Source: Spirosoma montaniterrae (lineage in GTDB: Bacteria; Bacteroidota; Bacteroidia; Cytophagales; Spirosomataceae). Taken from it: a DNA stretch of 64,000 nucleotides. The stretch covers positions 4,496,001-4,560,000 of the forward strand of contig NZ_CP014263.1 of the NCBI RefSeq assembly GCF_001988955.1. Reading direction: 5' to 3'. A program made the translations under genes and the position numbers. The notes under the pieces are model-generated. The model made no database searches. It saw only the letters and a program-made list of their open reading frames with translations, and was not told the DNA's origin. Position 1 is the stretch's first letter. Every line of letters starts with the position of its first letter. Shown here one piece after another: positions 1 to 7,143 of the stretch.

Positions 1-183
1 GAGGGCCGAGTCCTCCAGGCGGGGTATAACAAAATGCGTAATGATACTTAATAGTGGTTCGGCCACTTCCCGATGGCCCTTCAACAAACCCAGCGTCTGT
101 TCCAGTCGATCATTATCGACAATGTGTAGCCGTAACTGTTCGAGCGACAGGGGCTGTACTCTCAGACGGGGCGTAGTAATCAT
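1..183 (-). CDS. GNAT family N-acetyltransferase, N-terminal part (cut by window edge)
   Basis: About 61 N-terminal residues are visible, beginning MITTPRLRVQPLSLEQ and running off the left edge. The opening 'TPRL-R-PL-LEQL' strand is the usual start of GNAT acetyltransferases that use acetyl-CoA to acylate small molecules or protein N-termini; the acetyl-CoA loop itself lies outside the window, so substrate cannot be judged. The ATG (181-183) overlaps the TGA of the SIS-domain gene in an ATGA junction, so the gene is translationally coupled to it and is the last visible member of the minus-strand chain that starts at rsmH. GNAT assignment rests only on the N-terminal strand pattern. Confidence 0.6.
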   Translation of the reverse strand, partial: MITTPRLRVQPLSLEQLRLHIVDNDRLEQTLGLLKGHREVAEPLLSIITHFVIPRLEDSAL

Positions 184-974
184 TTTTCGATCACGTAACT
201 CGGCGTACCAACCCTGGCATACAGCTTTGCTAAGCGGTGCGCGTGTTCGTCGTAAGCGCTCTCGAACAAATCAACGGCCCGTTCAGCACCGACCAAAACG
301 CCCGCACTCAATACCTTTGGCGGGTGCCCGGCTTCGGTCAGCAGTCGGGCAACTTCGGCTTTGATGCTGTTTACAAGCACAGCCCCGCCCACAGTGCTGC
401 CCGGTGCCACGGGTGTATCCAGCCCCGGCACAGTCAGCATGGCGTCGCCGATGGGCGCGCCCGTATCTAAAATCAAATCGGCAAAGTCGCTGAGTTTTTT
501 GCCGTCGGCACGTTTGCTGGTGCTGGCTTCGGAGTGTTCTTTTGTGATGAGTGCCACCACTTTTACGCCCCGTTGCTGAAACAGTTCGGCCATTTCGATA
601 GGCACTACGTTGCAGCCGCTCGACGAAATAACCAGTGCGGCATCCTGTTCACTCAGGTCGTAGTTACGCAGAATACGGTCGGCTAAACCCGGTACGTTTT
701 CCAGAAACATAGCCTGCCGCTGCCCATTGGCCCCAACTACGAGGTTATGAAACGTAAGCGACAGTTCGACAATTGGATTGAAGCCGGGAAATGAACCGTA
801 GCGCGGCCACATTTCTTCGACCATAATGCGGCTGTGCCCCGACCCGAACACGTGTACCATCCGACCCGCCAGAATGGTATCTGCAAACCACCGGGCTGTT
901 TGTTGAATCTGCTCCGTTTGCGCTTCGACCGTGTCGAGTATAGCGCGGCATTTTTGAAGATATTCTTGAACCAT
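180..974 (-). CDS. SIS domain protein (sugar-phosphate isomerase/binding family, UPF0309-like)
   Basis: 264 residues with a single SIS fold. The phosphosugar loop FGSGHSR is at about residues 43-49 and the second Ser-rich loop ISSSG at about 116-120; both are typical of sugar isomerase (SIS) proteins related to the UPF0309/COG4821 group. The family binds phosphorylated sugars, often N-acetylated amino sugars; the reaction here is not known. It lies downstream of a ROK kinase and an SDR in the same direction, which fits a small sugar or amino-sugar salvage unit. Start: ATG at 972-974, two bases from the end of a long inverted repeat that fills the gap to the ROK gene. The 3' end overlaps the GNAT start by four bases. 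Confidence 0.85.
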   Translation of the reverse strand: MVQEYLQKCRAILDTVEAQTEQIQQTARWFADTILAGRMVHVFGSGHSRIMVEEMWPRYGSFPGFNPIVELSLTFHNLVVGANGQRQAMFLENVPGLADRILRNYDLSEQDAALVISSSGCNVVPIEMAELFQQRGVKVVALITKEHSEASTSKRADGKKLSDFADLILDTGAPIGDAMLTVPGLDTPVAPGSTVGGAVLVNSIKAEVARLLTEAGHPPKVLSAGVLVGAERAVDLFESAYDEHAHRLAKLYARVGTPSYVIEK

Positions 975-975
975 T

Positions 976-1110
976 TCTGAACCAGGATTAGTCAGGATTT
1001 ACAAGATTACTACAAGATTCTACACTTCGCTTATTCACGTATCTGAATCTTGTCTGGCAAGATGATAAATCTTGTTCAATCCTGATAATCCAGGCTAATC
1101 CTGGTTCAGA
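976..1110. repeat. Inverted repeat, GGATTA family, copy 1
   Basis: Outer arms are a perfect 16-base match (976-991 with 1095-1110; TCTGAACCAGGATTAG). Inside, each arm is a run of degenerate 9-11-base units with core GGATT or AGATT, one unit more on the right arm. It fills the gap between the ROK and SIS genes and ends two bases from the SIS start codon, so the SIS translation start would sit at the base of the hairpin. Copies 2 (5023-5152) and 3 (6342-6468) have the same outer arms and a related loop, CGAAGYGTAGMATC. Confidence 0.9.
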
Positions 1111-1123
1111 TGATTCAGATGGA

Positions 1124-2005
1124 TTAGATTTCGTTTTGAATGGCAAAGCTGGCGGCTCCGATGGCTCCGGCCATATCGCCAAAGTGAGCGATTTTAATAG
1201 GCGTGGCCCGGCCACCGGGTCGCCACTCGTGGAGATTCATGAATTCGGCCAGCGGCAGCATCAGGTCGTCTTCGGCCTGCGTAATGCCGCCCCCCAGCAC
1301 AACCAAATCGGGCGAGAAAGCATTGGTCAGGGCGCAAATACCGATGGCAAGATGCCGCACCGAGGTGAGCCAGATCCACTGCGCAAAGTAGTCGCCCTGT
1401 TTGTACGCTTCCAGAAGCTGATAGGTGCTGGTGAACCGGCCCAATGACCGTTTCTCGATGGTAGCGTTGCCAATGGCGTTTTCTAAACTGCCGGGCTGGC
1501 CCGTAATGCTCAGCTCGTCGGCCACATTGACGGTGATATGCCCCAGCGAACCGGCTTTCTGGTGGTTGCCCTGATACAGTTTTCCCTCAATCAAGACCCC
1601 ACCGCCAACGCCCGTGCCGAGGGTGAGCATGACCACGTTTTTATGGCCTTTGGCAATACCGAAACGAGCTTCGGCCATCAGAGCCGCGTGGGCATCGTTC
1701 ACGACATACACGCGGTCGTTCAGGAAATGGCCCCAATGGAACCCTTCCAGCCCGTCGAGCCGACCGGGCATAAACGCAATGTACTGATTCGACTCGTTCG
1801 GCAAACCCGGTGCCGATAAACCAACCGCTTTTACCGGGCTGGTGCTTTGCTGGCGCAGATCGGCTACCGTTTCCAGTACGGCCTGCTGCCACGCTTTCTC
1901 CCCGTTGGTTGGATGATAAAGTTGTTTGACGATTTCACCCGTGTGAATATCCATCAGTACGCCCTTTATCCAGGTGCCGCCGAGGTCAATACCAATTGCG
2001 TTCAT
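1124..2005 (-). CDS. ROK family sugar kinase
   Basis: 293 residues with an actin-like fold. It has the phosphate-1 loop DLGGT at about 7-11, the catalytic Asp in VVNDAHA near residue 104, and the phosphate-2 loop LGTGVGGG at about 129-136. The family phosphorylates glucose, N-acetylglucosamine, N-acetylmannosamine or related hexoses with ATP. Most ROK kinases carry a zinc-binding C-x-C-G-x2-G-C motif after a conserved GH; here the GH is present (GHITV, about 155) but the region that follows reads ITGQPGSLENAIG with no cysteine, so the structural zinc site appears lost. The 5' end overlaps the SDR stop by four bases (ATGA). Sugar specificity cannot be read from sequence. Confidence 0.88.
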   Translation of the reverse strand: MNAIGIDLGGTWIKGVLMDIHTGEIVKQLYHPTNGEKAWQQAVLETVADLRQQSTSPVKAVGLSAPGLPNESNQYIAFMPGRLDGLEGFHWGHFLNDRVYVVNDAHAALMAEARFGIAKGHKNVVMLTLGTGVGGGVLIEGKLYQGNHQKAGSLGHITVNVADELSITGQPGSLENAIGNATIEKRSLGRFTSTYQLLEAYKQGDYFAQWIWLTSVRHLAIGICALTNAFSPDLVVLGGGITQAEDDLMLPLAEFMNLHEWRPGGRATPIKIAHFGDMAGAIGAASFAIQNEI

Positions 2006-2784
2006 ATTTGCCCTTCGCTTACACTCCAGCCGCCATCAACAGTCAGCACCTGACCGGTAGTGAAAACGGAATAGTCTGACATAAAATACACGGCTGCCCC
2101 GTCGAGATCAGCAGGCTGACCGATTCGTCCGCCGTCGAGGGGTTGCTTGGTTTTGGTGAACGACACAATGGTATGGTCGTTGGCAGCCCGTTGCGCCATT
2201 GGCGTTTCGACCAATGCCGGTGCCAGCACGTTGATGCGGATATTGTTGCTGGCGTAGTAGGCTGCGGTCGATTTGGTGAAGCCTATTACCGCCGATTTCA
2301 TGGCTGCGTAGGCGTGGGTCGCAAAATACATTGGCGACGGACTCGACCCCAGCACCGACCCCATGTTCAGAATGGTGCCGCCGGTCTGCTGCGCCCGAAA
2401 CGCCCGCACAGCCGCCTGATTCGACAGCATGAGCGATGTCAGGTTCAGGTTCACAGTGTAGTTCCAGCCCTCCAGCGTCAGTTCGTGCAAAGGCCCATCG
2501 CCAAACCGCCGACCAGAGCCGCCCGCTACGTGATAGAGTCCATCGAAACCACCAAAAATCTGCTGACAAAGGGCAATGGCTTTGGGAGCCGTTTGCGGGT
2601 CCGATGCGTCGCCCGACATGGCTAAACCGTTGCCTTCTAACTGGTTTTCGGCGGCTGTACAACTTTCGGGGTTTCGCCCCACCACAACCACCTGCGCTCC
2701 TTCGCGGACAAATGCTAAAGCTGCCGACAAGCCCATGCCAGTTGTGCCGCCAATCACTACGATTCGTTTAGACTCTAACCACAT
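2002..2784 (-). CDS. SDR family NAD(P)-dependent oxidoreductase
   Basis: About 260 residues of classical short-chain dehydrogenase. The Rossmann loop GGTTGMG is near the N-terminus, the active-site Ser is in NMGSVLGSS, the YAAMK tetrad (Y-x3-K) follows, then NNIRINVLAPALVETPM, and the C-terminal LTVDGGW typical of SDRs. The family oxidises or reduces alcohols and carbonyls with NAD(P); substrate unknown. The chosen start is the ATG at 2782-2784. A TTG at 2791-2793 is in frame and would overlap the rsmH stop, adding MNF, so coupling by re-initiation is possible from either codon. The gene sits between rsmH and the ROK kinase with four-base overlap to the latter. Confidence 0.88.
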   Translation of the reverse strand: MWLESKRIVVIGGTTGMGLSAALAFVREGAQVVVVGRNPESCTAAENQLEGNGLAMSGDASDPQTAPKAIALCQQIFGGFDGLYHVAGGSGRRFGDGPLHELTLEGWNYTVNLNLTSLMLSNQAAVRAFRAQQTGGTILNMGSVLGSSPSPMYFATHAYAAMKSAVIGFTKSTAAYYASNNIRINVLAPALVETPMAQRAANDHTIVSFTKTKQPLDGGRIGQPADLDGAAVYFMSDYSVFTTGQVLTVDGGWSVSEGQI

Positions 2785-2789
2785 AAAGT

Positions 2790-3722
2790 TCAAGTTAAAT
2801 CAATTTTCTCGGCAATCCGCAGTTTCGCGCTGCGGGCGCGGGGGTTACGGGCAATTTCGTCGGGGGTGGCTTCAATGGGCTTTCGCGTAATGCTGCGCAG
2901 CGGTTTTATTTCGTTGCCATACAAATCTTTATCGACCTCCCCCTGAAATTTGCCTTTATTAATAAAATTCTTCACCAACCGATCTTCGAGCGAGTGATAT
3001 GCCATCACCACCAGCCGCCCACCGGGCTTCAACACCTCCGGCACCTGCGTCAAAAACTCTTCGAGCGCGGTCAGCTCTTCGTTCACCTCGATACGCAACG
3101 CCTGAAAAACCTGCGCGAAATATTTGTTTTCCTTTCCACGTGGGGCGAAGCGTTGCAGGGCACCTTTCAAGTCGCTAATAGTATTGATTGGGCGGTTCGA
3201 ACGGGCCGAGACAAGTGCCCCGGCAGCCGTGCGGGCGTTGGTAATTTCGCCATACATACCCAGAATCCGGTGTAAGTCGGCTTCGCTGTACTCGTTTACC
3301 ACTTCGCGGGCGGTGCGGTCGGCCTGCTGATTCATCCGCATGTCGAGGTCAGCGTCGAAGCGGGTCGAAAAACCGCGTTCGGGTGTATCGATCTGGTGCG
3401 ATGAAATGCCGAGATCAGCCAGAATGCCATCAACCTGATCGGTTTTATACAGCCGTAGATACCGTTTCAAATGGCGAAAATTAGCCGGAACAAACGTCAG
3501 GCGTGAGTCATCGATAGCCTGCGCATTAACACGGGCGTCGGCATCCTGATCGAACCCAAACAGTTTTCCGGGCGCATGGTCTGAAGGTTCGAGTTGCCGT
3601 AGCATTTCCCGGCTGTGTCCCCCGCCCCCGAACGTAACGTCAACATAAGTGCCGCCCGGTTGCAGATTCAGCCCGTCGATGCAGGCGTGCAGCATAACGG
3701 GTTCGTGGTAATTCGTAGTCAT
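2790..3722 (-). CDS. rsmH: 16S rRNA (cytosine(1402)-N(4))-methyltransferase RsmH
   Basis: 310 residues, the normal family length. It begins with the conserved 'YHEPVML' and has the SAM loop FGGGGHS near residue 30, the DLGISSHQID motif near 105, and RGFSTRFDADLDMRM, all diagnostic for RsmH (MraW). It N4-methylates C1402 in the decoding centre of 16S rRNA. In most bacteria rsmH sits between mraZ and ftsL in the division/cell-wall cluster; here no dcw gene is nearby and it heads a chain of sugar-metabolism genes. Start ATG 3720-3722. A good minus-strand promoter box lies about 50 bases upstream. Confidence 0.96.
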   Translation of the reverse strand: MTTNYHEPVMLHACIDGLNLQPGGTYVDVTFGGGGHSREMLRQLEPSDHAPGKLFGFDQDADARVNAQAIDDSRLTFVPANFRHLKRYLRLYKTDQVDGILADLGISSHQIDTPERGFSTRFDADLDMRMNQQADRTAREVVNEYSEADLHRILGMYGEITNARTAAGALVSARSNRPINTISDLKGALQRFAPRGKENKYFAQVFQALRIEVNEELTALEEFLTQVPEVLKPGGRLVVMAYHSLEDRLVKNFINKGKFQGEVDKDLYGNEIKPLRSITRKPIEATPDEIARNPRARSAKLRIAEKIDLT

Positions 3723-3770
3723 TCAGAAACTAAGCGGGTTATTGTTTTGTCTTTCAGACGAAGCCCAATA

Positions 3771-3778
3771 CAAAATTA
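3771..3778 (-). promoter_or_regulatory. Candidate promoter -7 box for the rsmH operon
   Basis: On the minus strand this reads TAATTTTG, an exact match to the Bacteroidota TAnnTTTG box. It lies about 50 bases upstream of the rsmH ATG and touches the start codon of the divergent lipoprotein gene. No clear -33 TTTG is seen at the expected distance. Confidence 0.5.
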
Positions 3779-5067
3779 TGAAGAAACTGCTCTCCTTTGC
3801 GGCCCTCCTCCTCCCTATCTCACTATTAGCCTGTTCCGACTCGTCAAAACCTGCCGACGTTCAGCCGGGACAATACCGCGCCGTACTACAAACACGCGGT
3901 GGTGCGTTACCCTTCGGTCTCGACATTCAGCCTATTCCGACGAAACCGGGGCAATATCGTGTTTTCGCACTGAACGGCAACGAACGCCTGCCAATGGATA
4001 CGGCCTCGGTACAGGGCGATTCGCTGCGGATTCCGATGGCGTTGTTCGAGTCCGAACTAATTGCGAAAGTCAACGGCGACCAGTTGCAGGGTGTATGGCG
4101 TCGGCAGCGAACAAAAACACAGGTGCAAACCCTGCCCTTCTCCGCCCAACGCGGCCTGACACAGCGATTTGTGGCCGACCAGCCAACGGCATCTATTAAC
4201 CTTAGCGGTAACTGGGCAACGGATTTTGGCAGCAAAACGGGCAAAGTCGACACGGTAAATGCTGTGGGGGTATTCACGCAAAAAGGCAATCGCGTGTCGG
4301 GCACGTTTCTGACACCAACGGGCGATTACCGCTATCTGGATGGCAACGTAGTAGGCGACAGCCTGTTTCTGTCCTGCTTCGACGGTTCACACCTGTTTTT
4401 GTTCAAGGCCCGGCACAATCCTGTTGCCAAAACGTTGACGGGCGGCTTCTGGTCGGGCGTATCGGGCTACGAACCGTGGGTGGCCCGCTTCGAGCCGAAG
4501 GCCGAACTGCCCGACCCGGCCAGACTAACGTTTCTGAAACCCGGCAGCAAAACGCTAACCATCTCGTTTCCCGAACCTAACGGAAACACTGTGTCGCTGA
4601 CAGATGCGCGATTTAAAAATAAAGTAACGATAGTACAGATTCTGGGGTCGTGGTGTCCTAATTGTATGGATGAAACCAACTTTCTCAGTCCGTGGTACAA
4701 GCGTAATCGCAGCCGGGGCGTCGAAATTCTGGGGTTAGCCTTCGAGCGGTCGGCAAATATGGCCGATTCAGGGCCAAAAATTGAACGAATGAAACAGCGA
4801 TTCAGCATCGACTATCCGGTGGTACTGGCGGGCACGAACGACAAAGTACAGGCCAGCCGTGCCTTGCCCGACCTGAACGCCGTGGTAGCCTTTCCGACAA
4901 CAATTTTCATCGACAAAAAAGGGCAGGTACGACATATTCACACGGGCTTCAGCGGACCCGGCACGGGCGTTTATTATGATCGGTACGTCGAAGAGTTTAA
5001 CCGGCTGGTCGATAAATTATTGTCTGAACCAGGATTAGTTGAGATTAACAGGATGAAACAGGATTGA
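3778..5067 (+). CDS. Thioredoxin-fold (TlpA-like) lipoprotein
   Basis: 429 residues. The start is the ATG at 3778, giving MKKLLSF... and a lipobox ending SLLAC with Cys19, so the protein is predicted to be lipid-anchored outside the inner membrane. Residues up to about 270 form a domain with beta-rich repeats that I do not recognise. The C-terminal third is a TlpA/ResA-type thioredoxin domain with redox motif WCPNC (Cys293, Cys296) and the cis-Pro region AFPTTIFID. The family reduces or isomerises disulfides in envelope proteins or serves cytochrome maturation. The last 14 or so residues (SEPGLVEINRMKQD) are encoded by the left arm of an inverted repeat, and the TGA stop is also inside it, so the tail is probably not functional protein. 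Confidence 0.87.
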   Translation: MKKLLSFAALLLPISLLACSDSSKPADVQPGQYRAVLQTRGGALPFGLDIQPIPTKPGQYRVFALNGNERLPMDTASVQGDSLRIPMALFESELIAKVNGDQLQGVWRRQRTKTQVQTLPFSAQRGLTQRFVADQPTASINLSGNWATDFGSKTGKVDTVNAVGVFTQKGNRVSGTFLTPTGDYRYLDGNVVGDSLFLSCFDGSHLFLFKARHNPVAKTLTGGFWSGVSGYEPWVARFEPKAELPDPARLTFLKPGSKTLTISFPEPNGNTVSLTDARFKNKVTIVQILGSWCPNCMDETNFLSPWYKRNRSRGVEILGLAFERSANMADSGPKIERMKQRFSIDYPVVLAGTNDKVQASRALPDLNAVVAFPTTIFIDKKGQVRHIHTGFSGPGTGVYYDRYVEEFNRLVDKLLSEPGLVEINRMKQD

Positions 5068-5152
5068 TAATCCGGCTTGTCCAACGATTAAAGGTAAACG
5101 AAGCGTAGCATCTTGTGGTACTCATGAAAATCAAGGTCAATCCTGGTTCAGA
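5023..5152. repeat. Inverted repeat, GGATTA family, copy 2 (coding at both ends)
   Basis: Outer arms TCTGAACCAGGATT (from 5023) and AATCCTGGTTCAGA (5139-5152) are perfect inverted copies; the inner arms are looser GGATT-type units. The loop contains GAAGCGTAGCATC, shared with copy 3. The left arm encodes the C-terminal tail and stop of the thioredoxin-fold lipoprotein. The right arm contains the only plausible ATG of the MFS gene and its first codons. Confidence 0.9.
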
Positions 5153-6395
5153 TAATTTTTTGCTGTTTGTGCTGGCGTGCCTGAACTTCACGCACATCAT
5201 GGATTTTATGATTATGATGCCGATGGGACCGCAGTTGATGCGCCACTTCGGCATTGGGCCACAGGCGTTTAGTTTTCTGGTTTCGGCCTATAGCCTGAGC
5301 GCGGGCGTGTCGGGCTTTACGGCGGCTTTTTTCGTAGATCGATTTCCGCGTAAGCATGTGCTGGTAACGGCCTACGCCGGTTTTTTAGTAGGGACGGTAG
5401 CGTGTGGCGTGGCCCCGACCTACGAGTGGCTGGCTGTAGCGCGGCTGTTGGCCGGGTTGTTTGGCGGAGTGTTGGGCGCACAGGTGCTATCGATTGTGGG
5501 CGACACGTTTCCCTACGAACGCCGGGCGCAGGCCATGTCGATTGTAATGACGGCCTTTTCGGTGGCTTCGGTAGTGGGCGTTCCGTTCGGACTTTGGCTG
5601 GCTACTACACTTAGCTGGCACGCGCCGTTTCTGGTTGTGGCCGGGCTGGGCATAGTAGTATTATTCCTGCTGTGGCGGTTCGTACCCCGGCTCGACGGGC
5701 ACCTTATCAAAGGCGAAAAGCGGCCCCATCCGCTGGCGGTGCTAACCAACATTTTAAAAACGCCCAATCAACTCCGTGCGCTCTGGCTTACCACAACCAT
5801 CATGCTGGGCCATTTTAGCATTATTCCGTTCATTGCGCCCTATCTGGTTGCTAATGCTGGTTTTGGTGAAAACCACCTGTACCTGATTTATCTGGTGGGG
5901 GGATTACTCACTATTTTCACGGCACCGGTTGTGGGCAAACTGGCCGATCAGCGCGGGAAGTACCCCATTTTTGTCATTTTCGCGTTGCTTTCACTTATAC
6001 CTATCTACCTGATTACCAACCTCACCTCTGGCTCGTTGGTTGTAGTTCTTTTTGTATCGGGTCTGTTTTTCATCTTCTCCAACGGGCGGCTTATTCCAAC
6101 ACAGGCCATGACGGCCTCGGTGGTGCTGGCACAGCAACGGGGTGGGTTTATGAGCATCAACTCATCGGTACAACTACTGGCGCAGGCCATTGCTACCTAC
6201 GGAGCCGGGCTGATTATCCAGAAAACCCCAACCGGCCAACTGCTCCATTACTCTACCGTTGGCTATTTAGCGATGATCGCCATCTTCGCCAGTGTGTTCA
6301 TCGCCAGAACGGTGAAGCCCGTTTCTGAAGCAGCAGAGCCATCTGAACCGTCTGAACCGGGATTAGCCGGAATTGTCGGGATTAAACAAGATTGA
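5124..6395 (+). CDS. MFS transporter (drug/metabolite exporter type)
   Basis: About 423 residues with roughly twelve hydrophobic segments. The first is FLLFVLACLNFTHIMDFMIM, followed by the motif-A-like loop DRFPRKH between segments 2 and 3, and ADQRGKYP after segment 8. This is the AraJ-like branch of the major facilitator superfamily, usually proton-driven efflux; substrate unknown. No ATG lies between the repeat and the first membrane segment, so the start must be the ATG at 5124 (or GTG at 5115), both inside the preceding inverted repeat: residues MKIKVNPGSDN are repeat-encoded. The C-terminal SEPSEPGLAGIVGIKQD tail is encoded by the next repeat copy. Confidence 0.88.
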   Translation: MKIKVNPGSDNFLLFVLACLNFTHIMDFMIMMPMGPQLMRHFGIGPQAFSFLVSAYSLSAGVSGFTAAFFVDRFPRKHVLVTAYAGFLVGTVACGVAPTYEWLAVARLLAGLFGGVLGAQVLSIVGDTFPYERRAQAMSIVMTAFSVASVVGVPFGLWLATTLSWHAPFLVVAGLGIVVLFLLWRFVPRLDGHLIKGEKRPHPLAVLTNILKTPNQLRALWLTTTIMLGHFSIIPFIAPYLVANAGFGENHLYLIYLVGGLLTIFTAPVVGKLADQRGKYPIFVIFALLSLIPIYLITNLTSGSLVVVLFVSGLFFIFSNGRLIPTQAMTASVVLAQQRGGFMSINSSVQLLAQAIATYGAGLIIQKTPTGQLLHYSTVGYLAMIAIFASVFIARTVKPVSEAAEPSEPSEPGLAGIVGIKQD

Positions 6396-6468
6396 TTTCA
6401 GCAACGCGCAGCGTAGCATCCTGTTTAATCCTGACAATCCCGGCTAATCCTGGTTCAGACGGTTCAGA
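6342..6468. repeat. Inverted repeat, GGATTA family, copy 3
   Basis: Arms of about 50 bases are almost identical inverted copies, beginning with a doubled TCTGAACCG unit. The loop holds CAGCGTAGCATC, shared with copy 2. The left arm encodes the last 17 or so residues of the MFS protein and its TGA stop; the right arm ends two bases before the palindrome in the marR promoter, so the hairpin may also terminate transcription entering marR. Confidence 0.92.
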
Positions 6469-6469
6469 C

Positions 6470-6485
6470 AGTATGCTTGCATACT
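6470..6485. promoter_or_regulatory. Candidate MarR operator (perfect 7-2-7 palindrome)
   Basis: AGTATGC TT GCATACT, a perfect inverted repeat of 7 bases with a 2-base centre. It overlaps the -33 element of the promoter of the marR gene just downstream, where bound repressor would block RNA polymerase. The size and symmetry suit a winged-helix dimer, so autoregulation by the MarR protein is the simplest reading. No second copy was found elsewhere in the window. Confidence 0.6.
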
Positions 6486-6507
6486 ATCTTCCTAAGACGT
6501 AGTTTTG
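6476..6507 (+). promoter_or_regulatory. Promoter of the marR / beta-oxidation genes
   Basis: CTTG at 6476-6479 (one base from TTTG), 20 bases, then TAGTTTTG at 6500-6507, an exact TAnnTTTG box. Transcription would start near 6513, about 36 bases before the ATG at 6549. This argues against any marR start upstream of that ATG. Confidence 0.7.
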
Positions 6508-6548
6508 TATGTCCACCAGCCCGACATCGACTGGCCTGTGGCACAGCT

Positions 6549-7019
6549 ATGAAAAAAGAGAAAACTGTTGATTTTCACATAAAATGGGGTTGGCACGCCA
6601 TTTCGCGTATGTACAACGCTTACGCGGCCCGCTTCGACATTACGATGGCGATTGGGTACGTGCTGCTCAACATCGATCTTGAAGAAGGGACTCCAGCCAC
6701 AAAAATTGGTCCGCTGCTGGGCATGGAACCCCGTTCATTAGTGCGGATGCTGAAGAGCCTGGAAGAACGCGGCCTGATTCGACGCGAAGTTGATGGGAGC
6801 GACAAACGCTTTGTCCGTATCTACCTGACCGATGAAGGCAGAGCCAAGCGCGAAATGGCCCGCGAAGGCGTGATTCAATTCAATAACATGATCCGCGAAC
6901 GTATTCCTCTCGATAAACTGGTAACGTTTTTTGAGGTTATGAAAGACATCAACCGGATTGTTGAAGAAGAAAATAACAAACTGAAAGCCAGTGAACCTGA
7001 AGAATTAACCTTAGAATAA
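6549..7019 (+). CDS. MarR family transcriptional regulator
   Basis: 156 residues starting MKKEKTVDFHIKWGW. The winged helix spans about residues 40-110: TPATKIGPLLGMEPRSLVRM is the recognition helix region, LEERGLIRREVDGSDKRFVRIYLT the wing with the conserved D-x-R pattern. MarR proteins bind palindromes as dimers and release on ligand binding. Upstream lies a perfect 16-base palindrome on the -33 box, and downstream in the same direction is a fatty-acid beta-oxidation enzyme, so an acyl-CoA or fatty-acid-responsive repressor is inferred. A longer in-frame start (from 6477) would lie inside the promoter and is rejected. Confidence 0.9.
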   Translation: MKKEKTVDFHIKWGWHAISRMYNAYAARFDITMAIGYVLLNIDLEEGTPATKIGPLLGMEPRSLVRMLKSLEERGLIRREVDGSDKRFVRIYLTDEGRAKREMAREGVIQFNNMIRERIPLDKLVTFFEVMKDINRIVEEENNKLKASEPEELTLE

Positions 7020-7143
7020 CCCCCCGCCAACCGTGACTGCGCCCACCCTGCTATCGGCTGATGACCAACTGACCCGCTTTGTCGGGTTGATGGACGTAGT
7101 GGCGACGTTCTACCGGGCAAATCTGAATAACCCAAAGAAACCA

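Noticed and set aside
988..1215. Small minus-strand frame running through the GGATTA inverted repeat
   Set aside because: Its sequence is repeat translation (SEPGLAWIIRIEQD-like) and overlaps the ROK gene end; no independent support.
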